DNA from: Levilactobacillus angrenensis | Lineage (GTDB): Bacteria > Bacillota > Bacilli > Lactobacillales > Lactobacillaceae | DNA length: 64,000 nucleotides | Direction: 5' to 3' | NCBI RefSeq assembly: GCF_003946085.1 | Contig: NZ_RHOB01000004.1 | Location: 1-64,000, forward strand | In this document: in pieces, positions 6,068-14,291 of the stretch | Layout of the letters: every line of letters begins with the position of its first letter | Position numbering within the stretch: position 1 is the stretch's first letter | Translations under genes and position numbers: made by a program | Notes under the pieces: model-generated | The model's input: the letters and a program-made list of their open reading frames with translations, nothing else | Databases searched by the model: none | What the model was told of the DNA's origin: nothing

Positions 6068-8908
6068 TCAGACTTCGGGGGGTGTCACCGAATCGTCCGT
6101 CTTTTTTTCAAAAAAATTAACTAATCCTTGAGCAATCGCACTGGTGTCCCCGGTCGTCTGTGGCAGGTCATCCGGTAAGGCCCGCAAGATGCTTTGGCCG
6201 TAGTGCCGTTCGATCAAGCGTTGGTCCAAGATCACAATGGCCCCGCGATCGTGCGGTGTCCGAATCAACCGACCGATACCCTGCCGCAATTTCAACGTCG
6301 CCGCGGGCAAGGCCGCACTGTAAAACGGATTCTTCCCCGCCGCTTCTAAGCGCGCGTAATTGGCCTTGACGAAGACGCGGTCCGGTGAATCAAATGGCAG
6401 CCGCGTGACGATCAGTAACTCCAGCTGTTCGGCGGGCAGGTCAATGCCCTCCCAGAAGCTGGCCGCCCCCAGTAAAATAGCGCCGTGGCTGGTCGCAAAG
6501 CGTTTGGCAATGCGTTCCCGACTGCCACTGATGCCCTGCGCAAAGATTTCACGCTGCGCAAATTCGGGTTGGGCACACAATTTTTGATAGACCTGTTCGA
6601 TCACGGCTAACGAGTTGAACAGGACCAGCGTCTGCTTATTGACCGCCCCGGCGATCTGACTGATGGCCGCGGCCAAGTAGGTCACGTAATCCGCGGGCGC
6701 AACTCGACTGAGATTCGGCCCGGCATCGCTGATGAACAGCTCGGCTTGCTGGGCGTAATCAAAGCTGGACCGCATTCGGTGCGTCGCCGTTTGGTCACGG
6801 TCCAAATCGAATTGGTCCAAGACGTACTGCGAGCGGCCGGAAGAAAATAACGTGGCCCCAGTCAGCAACACCGGCTGAAAGCCCGCGTACAAGTGGTTGC
6901 GCAAGAAGCCCTCGGTCGCCAGCAAGCCACTCGCCAGCTGGAGACTGTTGCGGTCGCCGACGTGGTTGATGGTCAGCCAAAAGAGACTGGCAGGTGCCTG
7001 GTCAACGACTTGCCGTAAAATAGTCAACAGTTGACTCATTTGGTCATCAAATAAGTGAATCCGGGTATCAACTTGCTCGAACAGGTAGCGTTCGGAAGCG
7101 GCAAACCGGTCGGCCTGGCTATCGAACCGTTGGCGCAAGGCACTGAGTTCGGCTAACAGGTCGTCAGTCGCGGTCGTCGCCTGAGCCACGGCATCCCCGC
7201 GGTCCAGTTCAGCCGCCAGGTCCGCCGCCGGAATCAGCTCTTCAATGATTTGGTTATGATTGTTGGGCCGCTTGCTGGCTAAGAACCGCAAGAACAGCTG
7301 ACTGACCAAGGCGTCCAGTTGGGTCTCCAACGTTTGACTCGCCGCCAAGATGCGGTGTAGGGTCGTCACGGCCGCGGTGTCATTGGCAAAAAGACTCAAC
7401 AGGCTCGGTCCGGTTTCGCGGCCGATATCGCGCTGCACGTGATGCAGTTCGTTGATCAGCTGCGCAAATTTGACCTGGGTCCGCCGTTGCTTGAGCGTGC
7501 TATCCGGCAGGTGCTGGGCTTCGTCGATCACCAGGTACGGCCGATGGAGCCGTTCACCGAGGTCGAGGGCGTGCTCGCTTAGATAAGCGTGGTTGACGAT
7601 GACCATTTGGGCCGTTTCCAGCCGTTGGTCACGTCGCCGCAAGAAGTCATCCGCATAAAACGGATTGTCGGCGGTCACTGCCCCTTCGTGCATGATTTCT
7701 TGGAAATACGGTGCCCGGTAAGTCGCCAAATGCAGTTCATCCAAGTCTCCCGTCGTGGTCATGGTCAGCCAGACCAGCAAGCGTAACTTCAACAGTTGCG
7801 TCTGCTTAGACGTTTCGGCCACCTTGAGCGTCGTCGCAAAACGCTGGAGGTCCAGGTAATGGCGACTGCCCTTGACTAGGACCGCGTTGACCGGAAACGG
7901 CACGATGGCATTTAACAGCGGCATTGTCTGTTCCAGCAACTGCTCTTGCAGCAGCGTCGTCGCCGTACTGATGACCACGGGCCGCCCCGTTTGGCCCAAA
8001 TAGGCCATGGGTAACGTGTAACCCAGGCTCTTACCAATACCGGTCGGCGCCTCGACGATCATCTGCTTGACGGGATGCTGGTCAGCATGCGCGTAGTTGT
8101 TGTAAATATAGTTCATCATCTTGGCTTGTTCCGGCCGCCATTCCAGGTTGTCCGGCATCAATTTTTGCTTTTGTTTCTTGGTCTTGGGATACTTGCTGGG
8201 GGCCGCTAACGTGGTCGTCGGCGTCTCCCCTGGTTTACGCAAGGCCAGGCCGTTCTTGATGTACAAGTAGTCTGGAAGCTTGCGCGGCTGTTGCTCATTT
8301 AGCCGGCGAGCCACGTCAAAAAGAGCCGCCGTTTGGAGCGGTAGATCTGGGTGTAAGTCGATCATCTTCTGTAGCGTGACTTGCGGTAAGGCCCGCAGTC
8401 GCCGGAACAGGAAAATAAACAATTCCGCCGTGGCACTGGCATCACTGTCCGCGGAGTGTGGATTGTCGTGTTCAATGTTGAAGTACCCACTCAAATCCCG
8501 TAGCCGAAAGCTCGGTGACGTGGGCAAAAGAATTTGACTCAAAGACACCGTGTCCAACGCCTCAATCGTGAGTTCAGGGTACCCGACCCGACTAAATTCC
8601 GCGTTGATAAACGGCAGGTCAAAATTGACGTTGTGGGCCACAAATACCGTATTGGTCAACAGACTATACAGGGTCCCGGCAACGTCATCAAAGAGCGGCG
8701 CGTGCCGGACTCGTTGATTGGAGATTCCCGTCAGTCGCGTAATGCCTGCGGGAATCTCGCGTAACGGATTCACGTCCGTTGCGAAGTGATTAATAATTTG
8801 ATTATGCTGGACGAAGACGCACCCAATCTGGATAATGCGGTCGCCATCTGTCACACTGGTTCCGGTGGTCTCAATATCGACCACCGCGTAAACCGTGTCT
8901 TTATCCAT
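6068..8908 (-). CDS. dinG: DinG-family helicase with N-terminal DnaQ-like exonuclease domain
   Basis: A 946-residue protein. Residues 1-175 are a DEDD exonuclease domain: DIETTG at 11-16, AHNVNFDLPF at 91-100 and the HSADSDA block at 151-157. Residues from about 255 are the superfamily 2 helicase: Walker A in EAPTGIGKS (286-294), the DEAQH box near 480, and the late motif GAASFWEGIDLP. It lacks the obvious iron-sulphur cysteines of Gram-negative DinG, as in other Firmicutes. The ATG at 8908 (GGTGAG six bases upstream, protein starting MDKDTVYAVV) is preferred over an in-frame ATG 180 bp upstream, whose extra residues look non-coding. It leads the dinG-ypmB-aspB run. Confidence 0.9.
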   Translation of the reverse strand: MDKDTVYAVVDIETTGTSVTDGDRIIQIGCVFVQHNQIINHFATDVNPLREIPAGITRLTGISNQRVRHAPLFDDVAGTLYSLLTNTVFVAHNVNFDLPFINAEFSRVGYPELTIEALDTVSLSQILLPTSPSFRLRDLSGYFNIEHDNPHSADSDASATAELFIFLFRRLRALPQVTLQKMIDLHPDLPLQTAALFDVARRLNEQQPRKLPDYLYIKNGLALRKPGETPTTTLAAPSKYPKTKKQKQKLMPDNLEWRPEQAKMMNYIYNNYAHADQHPVKQMIVEAPTGIGKSLGYTLPMAYLGQTGRPVVISTATTLLQEQLLEQTMPLLNAIVPFPVNAVLVKGSRHYLDLQRFATTLKVAETSKQTQLLKLRLLVWLTMTTTGDLDELHLATYRAPYFQEIMHEGAVTADNPFYADDFLRRRDQRLETAQMVIVNHAYLSEHALDLGERLHRPYLVIDEAQHLPDSTLKQRRTQVKFAQLINELHHVQRDIGRETGPSLLSLFANDTAAVTTLHRILAASQTLETQLDALVSQLFLRFLASKRPNNHNQIIEELIPAADLAAELDRGDAVAQATTATDDLLAELSALRQRFDSQADRFAASERYLFEQVDTRIHLFDDQMSQLLTILRQVVDQAPASLFWLTINHVGDRNSLQLASGLLATEGFLRNHLYAGFQPVLLTGATLFSSGRSQYVLDQFDLDRDQTATHRMRSSFDYAQQAELFISDAGPNLSRVAPADYVTYLAAAISQIAGAVNKQTLVLFNSLAVIEQVYQKLCAQPEFAQREIFAQGISGSRERIAKRFATSHGAILLGAASFWEGIDLPAEQLELLIVTRLPFDSPDRVFVKANYARLEAAGKNPFYSAALPAATLKLRQGIGRLIRTPHDRGAIVILDQRLIERHYGQSILRALPDDLPQTTGDTSAIAQGLVNFFEKKTDDSVTPPEV

Positions 8909-9159
8909 AATATGCTCACCAATTTCTGCACAATTGCGATAATAACTGGCACTATGATACACCACTTGGCCCGCTAACGCTACGCCTGAGTAGCTGGACT
9001 GACCGCTTTTTTTACGACGGCATTGGTCGGATGGGCTGGTAAGGTCTTGATTGGACCAGCACCGGCAGAAAATTTTACGCAGAAACATTTACCATCGCAA
9101 TTCCGGTCTAGTATGATAGTTAGGTTGTCCTTGACTGAGGTGCTGACAATTAATCGTGT

Positions 9160-9325
9160 TAGCCGCCTGACCGTTCACTGGAGATGATTGGGAACGTGGT
9201 GAGCGGAGTGAGTCAAAGGGCAGTCTCACAGCCTCGCTTTGAGCCGAAGGGCCGCGTCCCAGAGATGCCAGTTCTCGTAGCCATTGATTACCGCTATGCT
9301 TGCCCGACAAAGCTGACCGTCAACA
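9160..9325 (+). repeat. Intergenic structured repeat, type I copy A1 (degenerate)
   Basis: It starts with GCCGCCTGACCG and carries the type I landmarks: the short hairpin GTGAG(208-212 of this kilobase)/CTCAC(9225-9229) around a CAAAGGGCA loop, then CCTCGCTTTGAGCCGAA, then a decayed third and fourth stem. The terminal arms are not recognisable. It lies between the divergent dinG and mvk genes. Confidence 0.7.
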
Positions 9326-9329
9326 CCAA

Positions 9330-9560
9330 TTTTGCCGGAGGAGGCCAGTGATGTAGCCAGCTGTGTCGACCCAGTTAGCTGGCGTTGTTTGCCAGGTTAC
9401 TGGGTGGGGCGACTTCAGAGACACGCGCATTTGGCGTGGCTTTGAAGCGAACCGGAAGCCCGCTCTTCGGCTGGAGGTGTCCCCCATAGCAGGCGGAATC
9501 TCTGGCAGCCGCAGGCACTGGCTTGGTCAGTGTCTGGTTAGCGAACGGTCCGGCGGCCAG
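9330..9560 (+). repeat. Intergenic structured repeat, type II copy A2
   Basis: Landmarks shared with the copy at 58988: GCCAGCTGTGTCGAC, a variable hairpin (here CCCAGTTAGCTGGC opposite GCCAGGTTACTGGG), GGCGACTT, a two-part stem CTTCAGAG (9413-9420)/CTTTGAAG (9440-9447) with inner CACGC/GCGTG, then a conserved stretch beginning CGAACCGGAAGCCCG and running to CCGCAGGC. The stems differ in sequence from the other copy but still pair. Short ORFs over it are by-products of the repeat. Confidence 0.8.
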
Positions 9561-9727
9561 CAACCACACCTCTAGATTGTTTAGTCAATTATCACCGACT
9601 TTCTATAGAAAGGGTTAATTTTTGCGGGAATCCGGGATTTTAAAGGTCAAAGCTAGCGCAACGCCAATCAGTAGAGTATGATATTTTTTGGTAAGTAAAA
9701 TTCGACAAGGAAAGTGAGCGAGGAGAC

Positions 9728-10675
9728 TTGGGTCAAACGGCAAGCGGCAAAAGTAACGCGAAAATCATTCTTATTGGGGATCACAGCGTGGTGTATGGCC
9801 AACCAGCCATCGCGTTGCCCCTGCCGTCAGTGACGACGCGCGTGGTCATGGCACCCGCAGCCAGTGGCCAACGGATCTCTAGCCGCTACTTTGACGGCCC
9901 CGTTGCGCAAATGGGCCAAAACCTGGCGGGCGTGGCCGCGCTCATTGCCACGCTGTTAAATCGTTTTGACGCCCAGGAGACCCCGTTTGCCATGACCATC
10001 ACCAGTGAGCTGCCGGCCGAACGGGGGATGGGTTCCTCAGCCGCTGTCGCCGTCGCCATTACCCGGGCCATGTACCACTTCTTTGACCGGCCACTGACGC
10101 GCGACCTATTGCTGGAGACGGCGGCCATCGCTGAAAAAATCACGCATGGCAACCCTAGCGGCATTGACGCCGCCACCGTCAGCTCCGACGTTCCCATCTG
10201 GTTCGTACCGCACCAAGAAACGCTCCAGATTCCCTTTACCCTCCAAGGCTACCTGGTCATTGCCGACAGTGGCATCAAGGGTCAAACGGGCCAAGCCGTG
10301 GCGGCCGTGGCTCGGCGCAAGATGGCCTTTCCGCAAGAAACGACCCAACAGATTCAACGTCTCGGTGAGCTGAGCCATCAGGCGCGGATTGCCCTGGCCG
10401 CTCCCGACCTGATGCATTTGGGTCAGATCATGAGTGACGCGCAGGACCAATTACGTGGGCTGGGCGTGAGTTCTCAAGAACTGGACCAATTGACCCAAGT
10501 TGCCCGGCAAAATGGCGCCTTGGGGGCCAAATTGACCGGTGGTGGCATGGGCGGCTGTTTGATCGCCCTGTGTCCTGACCTGGCAACGACGCACCACGTC
10601 GAAGCCAGCCTGCGCGCTGCCGGTGCCACCCAAACCTGGACCGAAGCTTTTAACTTAGAGGAGGATCCCCAATGA
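9728..10675 (+). CDS. mvk: Mevalonate kinase
   Basis: A 315-residue GHMP kinase that phosphorylates mevalonate with ATP, the first step of the lower mevalonate pathway. N-terminal KIILIGDHSVVYGQPAIALP (residues 12-31), the ATP-binding ERGMGSSAAVAVA at 98-110 and the C-terminal KLTGGGMGGC near 278-287 are the three GHMP motifs. The start is a TTG with AGGAG only two bases away, an unusually tight spacing, and no better start is visible in frame; the N terminus is therefore uncertain by a few residues. It overlaps mvaD by four bases (ATGA). First gene of the mvk-mvaD-pmk-fni operon. Confidence 0.92.
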   Translation: MGQTASGKSNAKIILIGDHSVVYGQPAIALPLPSVTTRVVMAPAASGQRISSRYFDGPVAQMGQNLAGVAALIATLLNRFDAQETPFAMTITSELPAERGMGSSAAVAVAITRAMYHFFDRPLTRDLLLETAAIAEKITHGNPSGIDAATVSSDVPIWFVPHQETLQIPFTLQGYLVIADSGIKGQTGQAVAAVARRKMAFPQETTQQIQRLGELSHQARIALAAPDLMHLGQIMSDAQDQLRGLGVSSQELDQLTQVARQNGALGAKLTGGGMGGCLIALCPDLATTHHVEASLRAAGATQTWTEAFNLEEDPQ

Positions 10676-11643
10676 CAGCCGTGACTGCACGCGCCCATAC
10701 GAATATTGCCCTGGTCAAGTATTGGGGTAAGGCCGATACCGACCTGATCATTCCCCAGACCAGCAGTTTATCGCTAACACTGGACCAATTTTATACGGAC
10801 ACGACCGTTGCCTTTGATGCGACGCTGACCACCGACACCGTGACGCTGGACGACACGCGTTTGAGCACGACCGCCAGCCAAAAGGTCCACCGGTTTTTGG
10901 ACCTGGTCCGTCAGCGCAGTGGTGAAACCCGGTTTGCGTCAGTCACCTCGACCAACCACGTGCCCACCGCGGCCGGCTTAGCCTCTTCCGCTTCGGCATT
11001 TGCGGCGTTGGCAGGAGCAGCTAGTCGCGCAGCGGGGCTGGACTTATCACGGGCTGACCTGTCACGGTTGGCTCGCCGGGGGTCTGGTTCAGCGACCCGC
11101 TCCATCTTTGGTGGCTTCGTCGAATGGCAAGCCGGCCATGATGACCAGACCTCGGTGGCCGTGCCGTTTCAAGAACACGTCGACTGGCCGATCGCCATGG
11201 TGGCGTTGTTACTAGACCCACACCACAAGAAAATCAGCTCCCGGCAAGGTATGCAAAGCAGCGTGACCACGTCGCCCTACTACCCGGCTTGGAAGCAAGT
11301 CGTCGCCGCCGATCTAGCCGCCATCAAGCCCGCCATTTTGGCCCAGGACTTCACCGCGACCGGCGAGATTTTAGAAGCCAACGCCATGCGGATGCACGCC
11401 CTCACGTTGAGTGCCAATCCGCCATACAGTTACTTCAACGGTGACACCCTGACGGCCATGCAGACGGTCCGCCATCTTCGTGAGGCTGGCGTGGCCAGTT
11501 ACTACACGTTAGACGCGGGGCCGAACTTAAAAGTCTTTTGTCAAACGCCCGACCTGCCTGCCGTCACGACGCAACTGGCTGCCCAATTTGGCGCCAATCG
11601 TGTCGTGGTCGCCCATCCCGGTCCCGGCATTCAGTTTCTGTAG
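10672..11643 (+). CDS. mvaD: Diphosphomevalonate decarboxylase
   Basis: A 323-residue GHMP-family enzyme that converts mevalonate diphosphate to isopentenyl diphosphate with ATP. The N terminus carries ARAHTNIALVKYWGKAD (residues 6-22) and the ATP loop is in TAAGLASSASAFAALA near residues 101-116, both diagnostic of this decarboxylase. The start ATG overlaps the mvk stop by four bases with GGAGG just upstream, so translation is coupled. It is third in pathway order although second in the operon. Length is typical. Confidence 0.94.
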   Translation: MTAVTARAHTNIALVKYWGKADTDLIIPQTSSLSLTLDQFYTDTTVAFDATLTTDTVTLDDTRLSTTASQKVHRFLDLVRQRSGETRFASVTSTNHVPTAAGLASSASAFAALAGAASRAAGLDLSRADLSRLARRGSGSATRSIFGGFVEWQAGHDDQTSVAVPFQEHVDWPIAMVALLLDPHHKKISSRQGMQSSVTTSPYYPAWKQVVAADLAAIKPAILAQDFTATGEILEANAMRMHALTLSANPPYSYFNGDTLTAMQTVRHLREAGVASYYTLDAGPNLKVFCQTPDLPAVTTQLAAQFGANRVVVAHPGPGIQFL

Positions 11644-11730
11644 GTCCCTGTGACCTGTACATAGTGGTTGCCTGACAATCACACTATCATTCACGCTAAA
11701 CGTAAGCGAAACAAGAAGGGACCTGATTTA

Positions 11731-12804
11731 TTGATTTCCGCGCAAGCACCCGGAAAACTTTACATTGCCGGTGAGTATGCCGTGGTCGAACCCGGTTACC
11801 CGGCAATTATTGTTGCCCTCAACCAGTTTGTGACCGTGACCATCACCCCCAGCCAAGACTACGGGCGGATCGCGTCCAAGCAGTACCAAGAAAATTCACT
11901 GTACTGGCAACGCCAAGGAACGGAATTGGTTTTTGACAACCGTGACAATCCCTTCCACTACATTCTTTCGGCCATTCGCTTGACCGAACAATACGCCCAA
12001 GCCCTGGGCAAGCCACTGGCCATTTATCACCTGAACGTGAACAGCGACCTCGATAGTGCCGATGGGAAAAAATACGGCCTCGGCTCTTCAGCCGCTGTCA
12101 CCGTCGCTACTGTCAAGGCTTTGTGCCAGTTCTACGACATTAAAATGAGCAAGGACCGCCTCTTTAAATTAGCGGCCATTGCCCACTTAGACGTCCAAGG
12201 CAACGGGTCGCTGGGCGACATTGCGGCTTCCGTTTACGGCGGCTGGATTGCCTACCAGGCCTTTGACCGCGACTGGCTAGCTTCGGCACGGCGAGAATTA
12301 TCCCTGACCGAACTGCTGGATGCCGACTGGCCGGGCTTACAAATTGAACTGTTAACCCCCCCAGAGTCGTTGCGCTTGATGATTGGCTGGACCGGTACGC
12401 CGGCTTCCACTTCGCATCTGGTCGATAAGATTGCCCTCTTCAAGGCGACCCGCCGCCAGGACTACCACGCCTTCCTCCGGGAAAGTCGCGAATGCCTACA
12501 GCGCATGATCCAAGGCTTCCATGACCAAAATCTCGATGCCATCCAGCACGAGATCGCCGTTAATCGGCAGCTGTTAAATCGCTTGGCCTGTCTAAGCCAC
12601 GTCACGATTGAAACCACCCTGTTGAAGACCATGTGTGATATCGCCGTGCACATCGGCGGGGCCGCCAAGTCTTCCGGGGCCGGCGGTGGTGACTGTGGTA
12701 TCGTCATTATCAATGCCGCCAAGGACCTGGCCCGCCTGCTCAAGGAATGGGAAGGTCGCGGCATCGAACCGTTGAAACTCAACGTTCATCACGTTATCGA
12801 GTAA
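11731..12804 (+). CDS. Phosphomevalonate kinase
   Basis: A 357-residue GHMP kinase, converting phosphomevalonate to the diphosphate. It begins ISAQAPGKLYIAGEYAVVEPG and has the ATP loop KKYGLGSSAAVTVATV near residue 115 and a C-terminal SSGAGGGDCG loop near residue 311. I choose the TTG at 11731 (AAGGG ten bases upstream) because the family starts at this point; a TTG 63 bases upstream would add an unconserved basic stretch. It lies between mvaD and fni, 13 bp before fni. Commonly named mvaK2. Confidence 0.9.
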   Translation: MISAQAPGKLYIAGEYAVVEPGYPAIIVALNQFVTVTITPSQDYGRIASKQYQENSLYWQRQGTELVFDNRDNPFHYILSAIRLTEQYAQALGKPLAIYHLNVNSDLDSADGKKYGLGSSAAVTVATVKALCQFYDIKMSKDRLFKLAAIAHLDVQGNGSLGDIAASVYGGWIAYQAFDRDWLASARRELSLTELLDADWPGLQIELLTPPESLRLMIGWTGTPASTSHLVDKIALFKATRRQDYHAFLRESRECLQRMIQGFHDQNLDAIQHEIAVNRQLLNRLACLSHVTIETTLLKTMCDIAVHIGGAAKSSGAGGGDCGIVIINAAKDLARLLKEWEGRGIEPLKLNVHHVIE

Positions 12805-12817
12805 GGAGTGAACCCTC

Positions 12818-13855
12818 ATGGATCTTGCACGTCACGCTCACCGCAAGGACGAACACCTGTCGTTGGCGGAAAAATTTTACCAACCCGTTGCCGCCAGTCA
12901 ATTCGACCAACTCCGATTCATTCATCAGAGTCTGCCCGAAATCGCCGTGCGCGACGTGGACTTGACCACGCATTTGGGGCCGTTAACGTTGCCCGTGCCG
13001 TTCCTGATTGAAGCCATGACTGGCGGCAGTCCACGTACGGGGCAGGTCAACGCCCAACTGGGGCGGATCGCGGCGGCGACGGGGATGGCCGTGTCCAGTG
13101 GCTCGCAAAGCATTGCGCTCCAAGACGCCAGCACGGTCGAGACCTTTACGCCACTGCGGGAAAATAACCCCGATGGCATCGTCTTCGCCAATATCGGTGC
13201 CGGGCACACGGTCGCCCAAGCGCAGACGGCCATCGACATGCTGGCGGCCAACGCCTTAGAGATTCACGTCAATACTGCGCAAGAGATCGTGATGCCCGAG
13301 GGCGACCGTGATTTTCACTGGCTAGACAGCATTGGCCAGACGGTTGCGGGCGTCAACGTGCCGGTCATCATCAAGGAAGTTGGTTTCGGCATGGCCCAAG
13401 AGACCTTAGCCAAACTAGCGACCGTGGGCGTCCAATACGTCGATCTGGGCGGTCGTGGCGGTACCAATTTTGCGCAAATTGAGAATTTTCGGCGGCCGAA
13501 TAAAGAACTCAGCTATCTGGCCGGTTGGGGCCAAACAACGGTAGAATCCCTCTTTGAGGCGCACCAAGTTCCCCAACTCCAGGTCATCGCGACCGGCGGG
13601 GTCCGTCAACCACTAGATGCCGCTAAGGCGCTGGCACTGGGCGCAAACGTCGTTGGCAGTGCTGGTCATATCCTGCACAGTCTGATCAAGACGGACGAAG
13701 CGACCACGACGGCGATGTTGCTGGACTGGCAAGACGGTCTACGCGACATCATGACCTTACTTGGCACCCGCAATTTGGCGGCATTAAAGGCTCAGCGACT
13801 CTTGTTATCACCAGCATTAGAGAGTTACTGTCGGCAGCGATGTCTCCAATACTAA
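12818..13855 (+). CDS. fni: Type 2 isopentenyl-diphosphate delta-isomerase (FMN-dependent)
   Basis: A 345-residue TIM-barrel flavoenzyme that interconverts isopentenyl and dimethylallyl diphosphate using reduced FMN. Motifs: N-terminal [12 protein letters not shown] (residues 8-19), [10 protein letters not shown] near 65, [11 protein letters not shown] in the middle, and the phosphate-binding [10 protein letters not shown] near 210-220. AAGGAG lies nine bases before the ATG. It is the last gene of the mevalonate operon and is followed by a strong terminator. It completes conversion of mevalonate to both C5 isoprenoid units. Confidence 0.94.
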   Translation: MDLARHAHRKDEHLSLAEKFYQPVAASQFDQLRFIHQSLPEIAVRDVDLTTHLGPLTLPVPFLIEAMTGGSPRTGQVNAQLGRIAAATGMAVSSGSQSIALQDASTVETFTPLRENNPDGIVFANIGAGHTVAQAQTAIDMLAANALEIHVNTAQEIVMPEGDRDFHWLDSIGQTVAGVNVPVIIKEVGFGMAQETLAKLATVGVQYVDLGGRGGTNFAQIENFRRPNKELSYLAGWGQTTVESLFEAHQVPQLQVIATGGVRQPLDAAKALALGANVVGSAGHILHSLIKTDEATTTAMLLDWQDGLRDIMTLLGTRNLAALKAQRLLLSPALESYCRQRCLQY

Positions 13856-13887
13856 TCCTTTAAAATCAGCTTCTTGTTAGCTGCAAT

Positions 13888-13941
13888 TAAAAAAATACCC
13901 TTTGACGCTACGCCAGGTTTGGCGGGTCAAAGGGTATTTTT
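13888..13941 (+). terminator. Terminator of the mevalonate operon
   Basis: A long stem AATACCCTTTGAC/GTCAAAGGGTATT with an inner GCCA/TGGC hairpin, followed by TTTTTG; A-tracts on the other side make it usable from both strands. Confidence 0.9.
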
Positions 13942-13946
13942 GTATC

Positions 13947-14291
13947 AGTTTAACTGAAGGTTGAAAGATGAAAATCAGCTAGAAGCATTGTCACCACGCG
14001 ACTCATGGCGTAAGAATTAGTCGTTTACAGCTTCGTAGTTTGAGCTGGCCGCCTACCGTCCGCCAACTATGGGTTGGAACGCGGTGGGCGGACCGGACCG
14101 AGCCTGAGGGACGGTCTCGGCCTCGCTTTCAAGCGAACCGGAAGCCCGTTTTTCAGGCTGGAGGTGTTCCCCAGAGCAGGCGGAACCCTGGCTGACGCAG
14201 GCCCTGTTTTCACTAGTTTTGGTGGACAAAACGCGGACGATCCGGGAGTCAAGACATTAATTAAACTTTCAACCTTTAGTCAGTTTAATTA
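13947..14291 (+). repeat. Intergenic repeat, mosaic copy B with terminal inverted repeats
   Basis: The 5' flank (AGTCGTTTAC..CGTAGTTTGAGCTGGCCGCC) matches the copies at 42855 and 56299. The middle is type I (hairpin CCGAG 14098-14102/CTCGG 14116-14120), but it is joined directly to the type II 3' half (AAGCGAACCGGAAGCCCG..GCAGGC). The whole is bounded by AAGGTTGAAAG (13957-13967) and its perfect inverse CTTTCAACCTT (14266-14276). It fills the gap between the convergent fni and methyltransferase genes. Confidence 0.8.

Noticed and set aside
9363-9575. Short ORFs at 9363-9575, 14074-14292 and 59149-59400 that share similar peptides (FKANRKPAL, RLEV)
   Set aside because: They are translations of the shared type II repeat block. 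They lack ribosome-binding sites, and the frames differ between copies (for example RLEVSP versus QAGGVR), so the similarity is at DNA, not protein, level.
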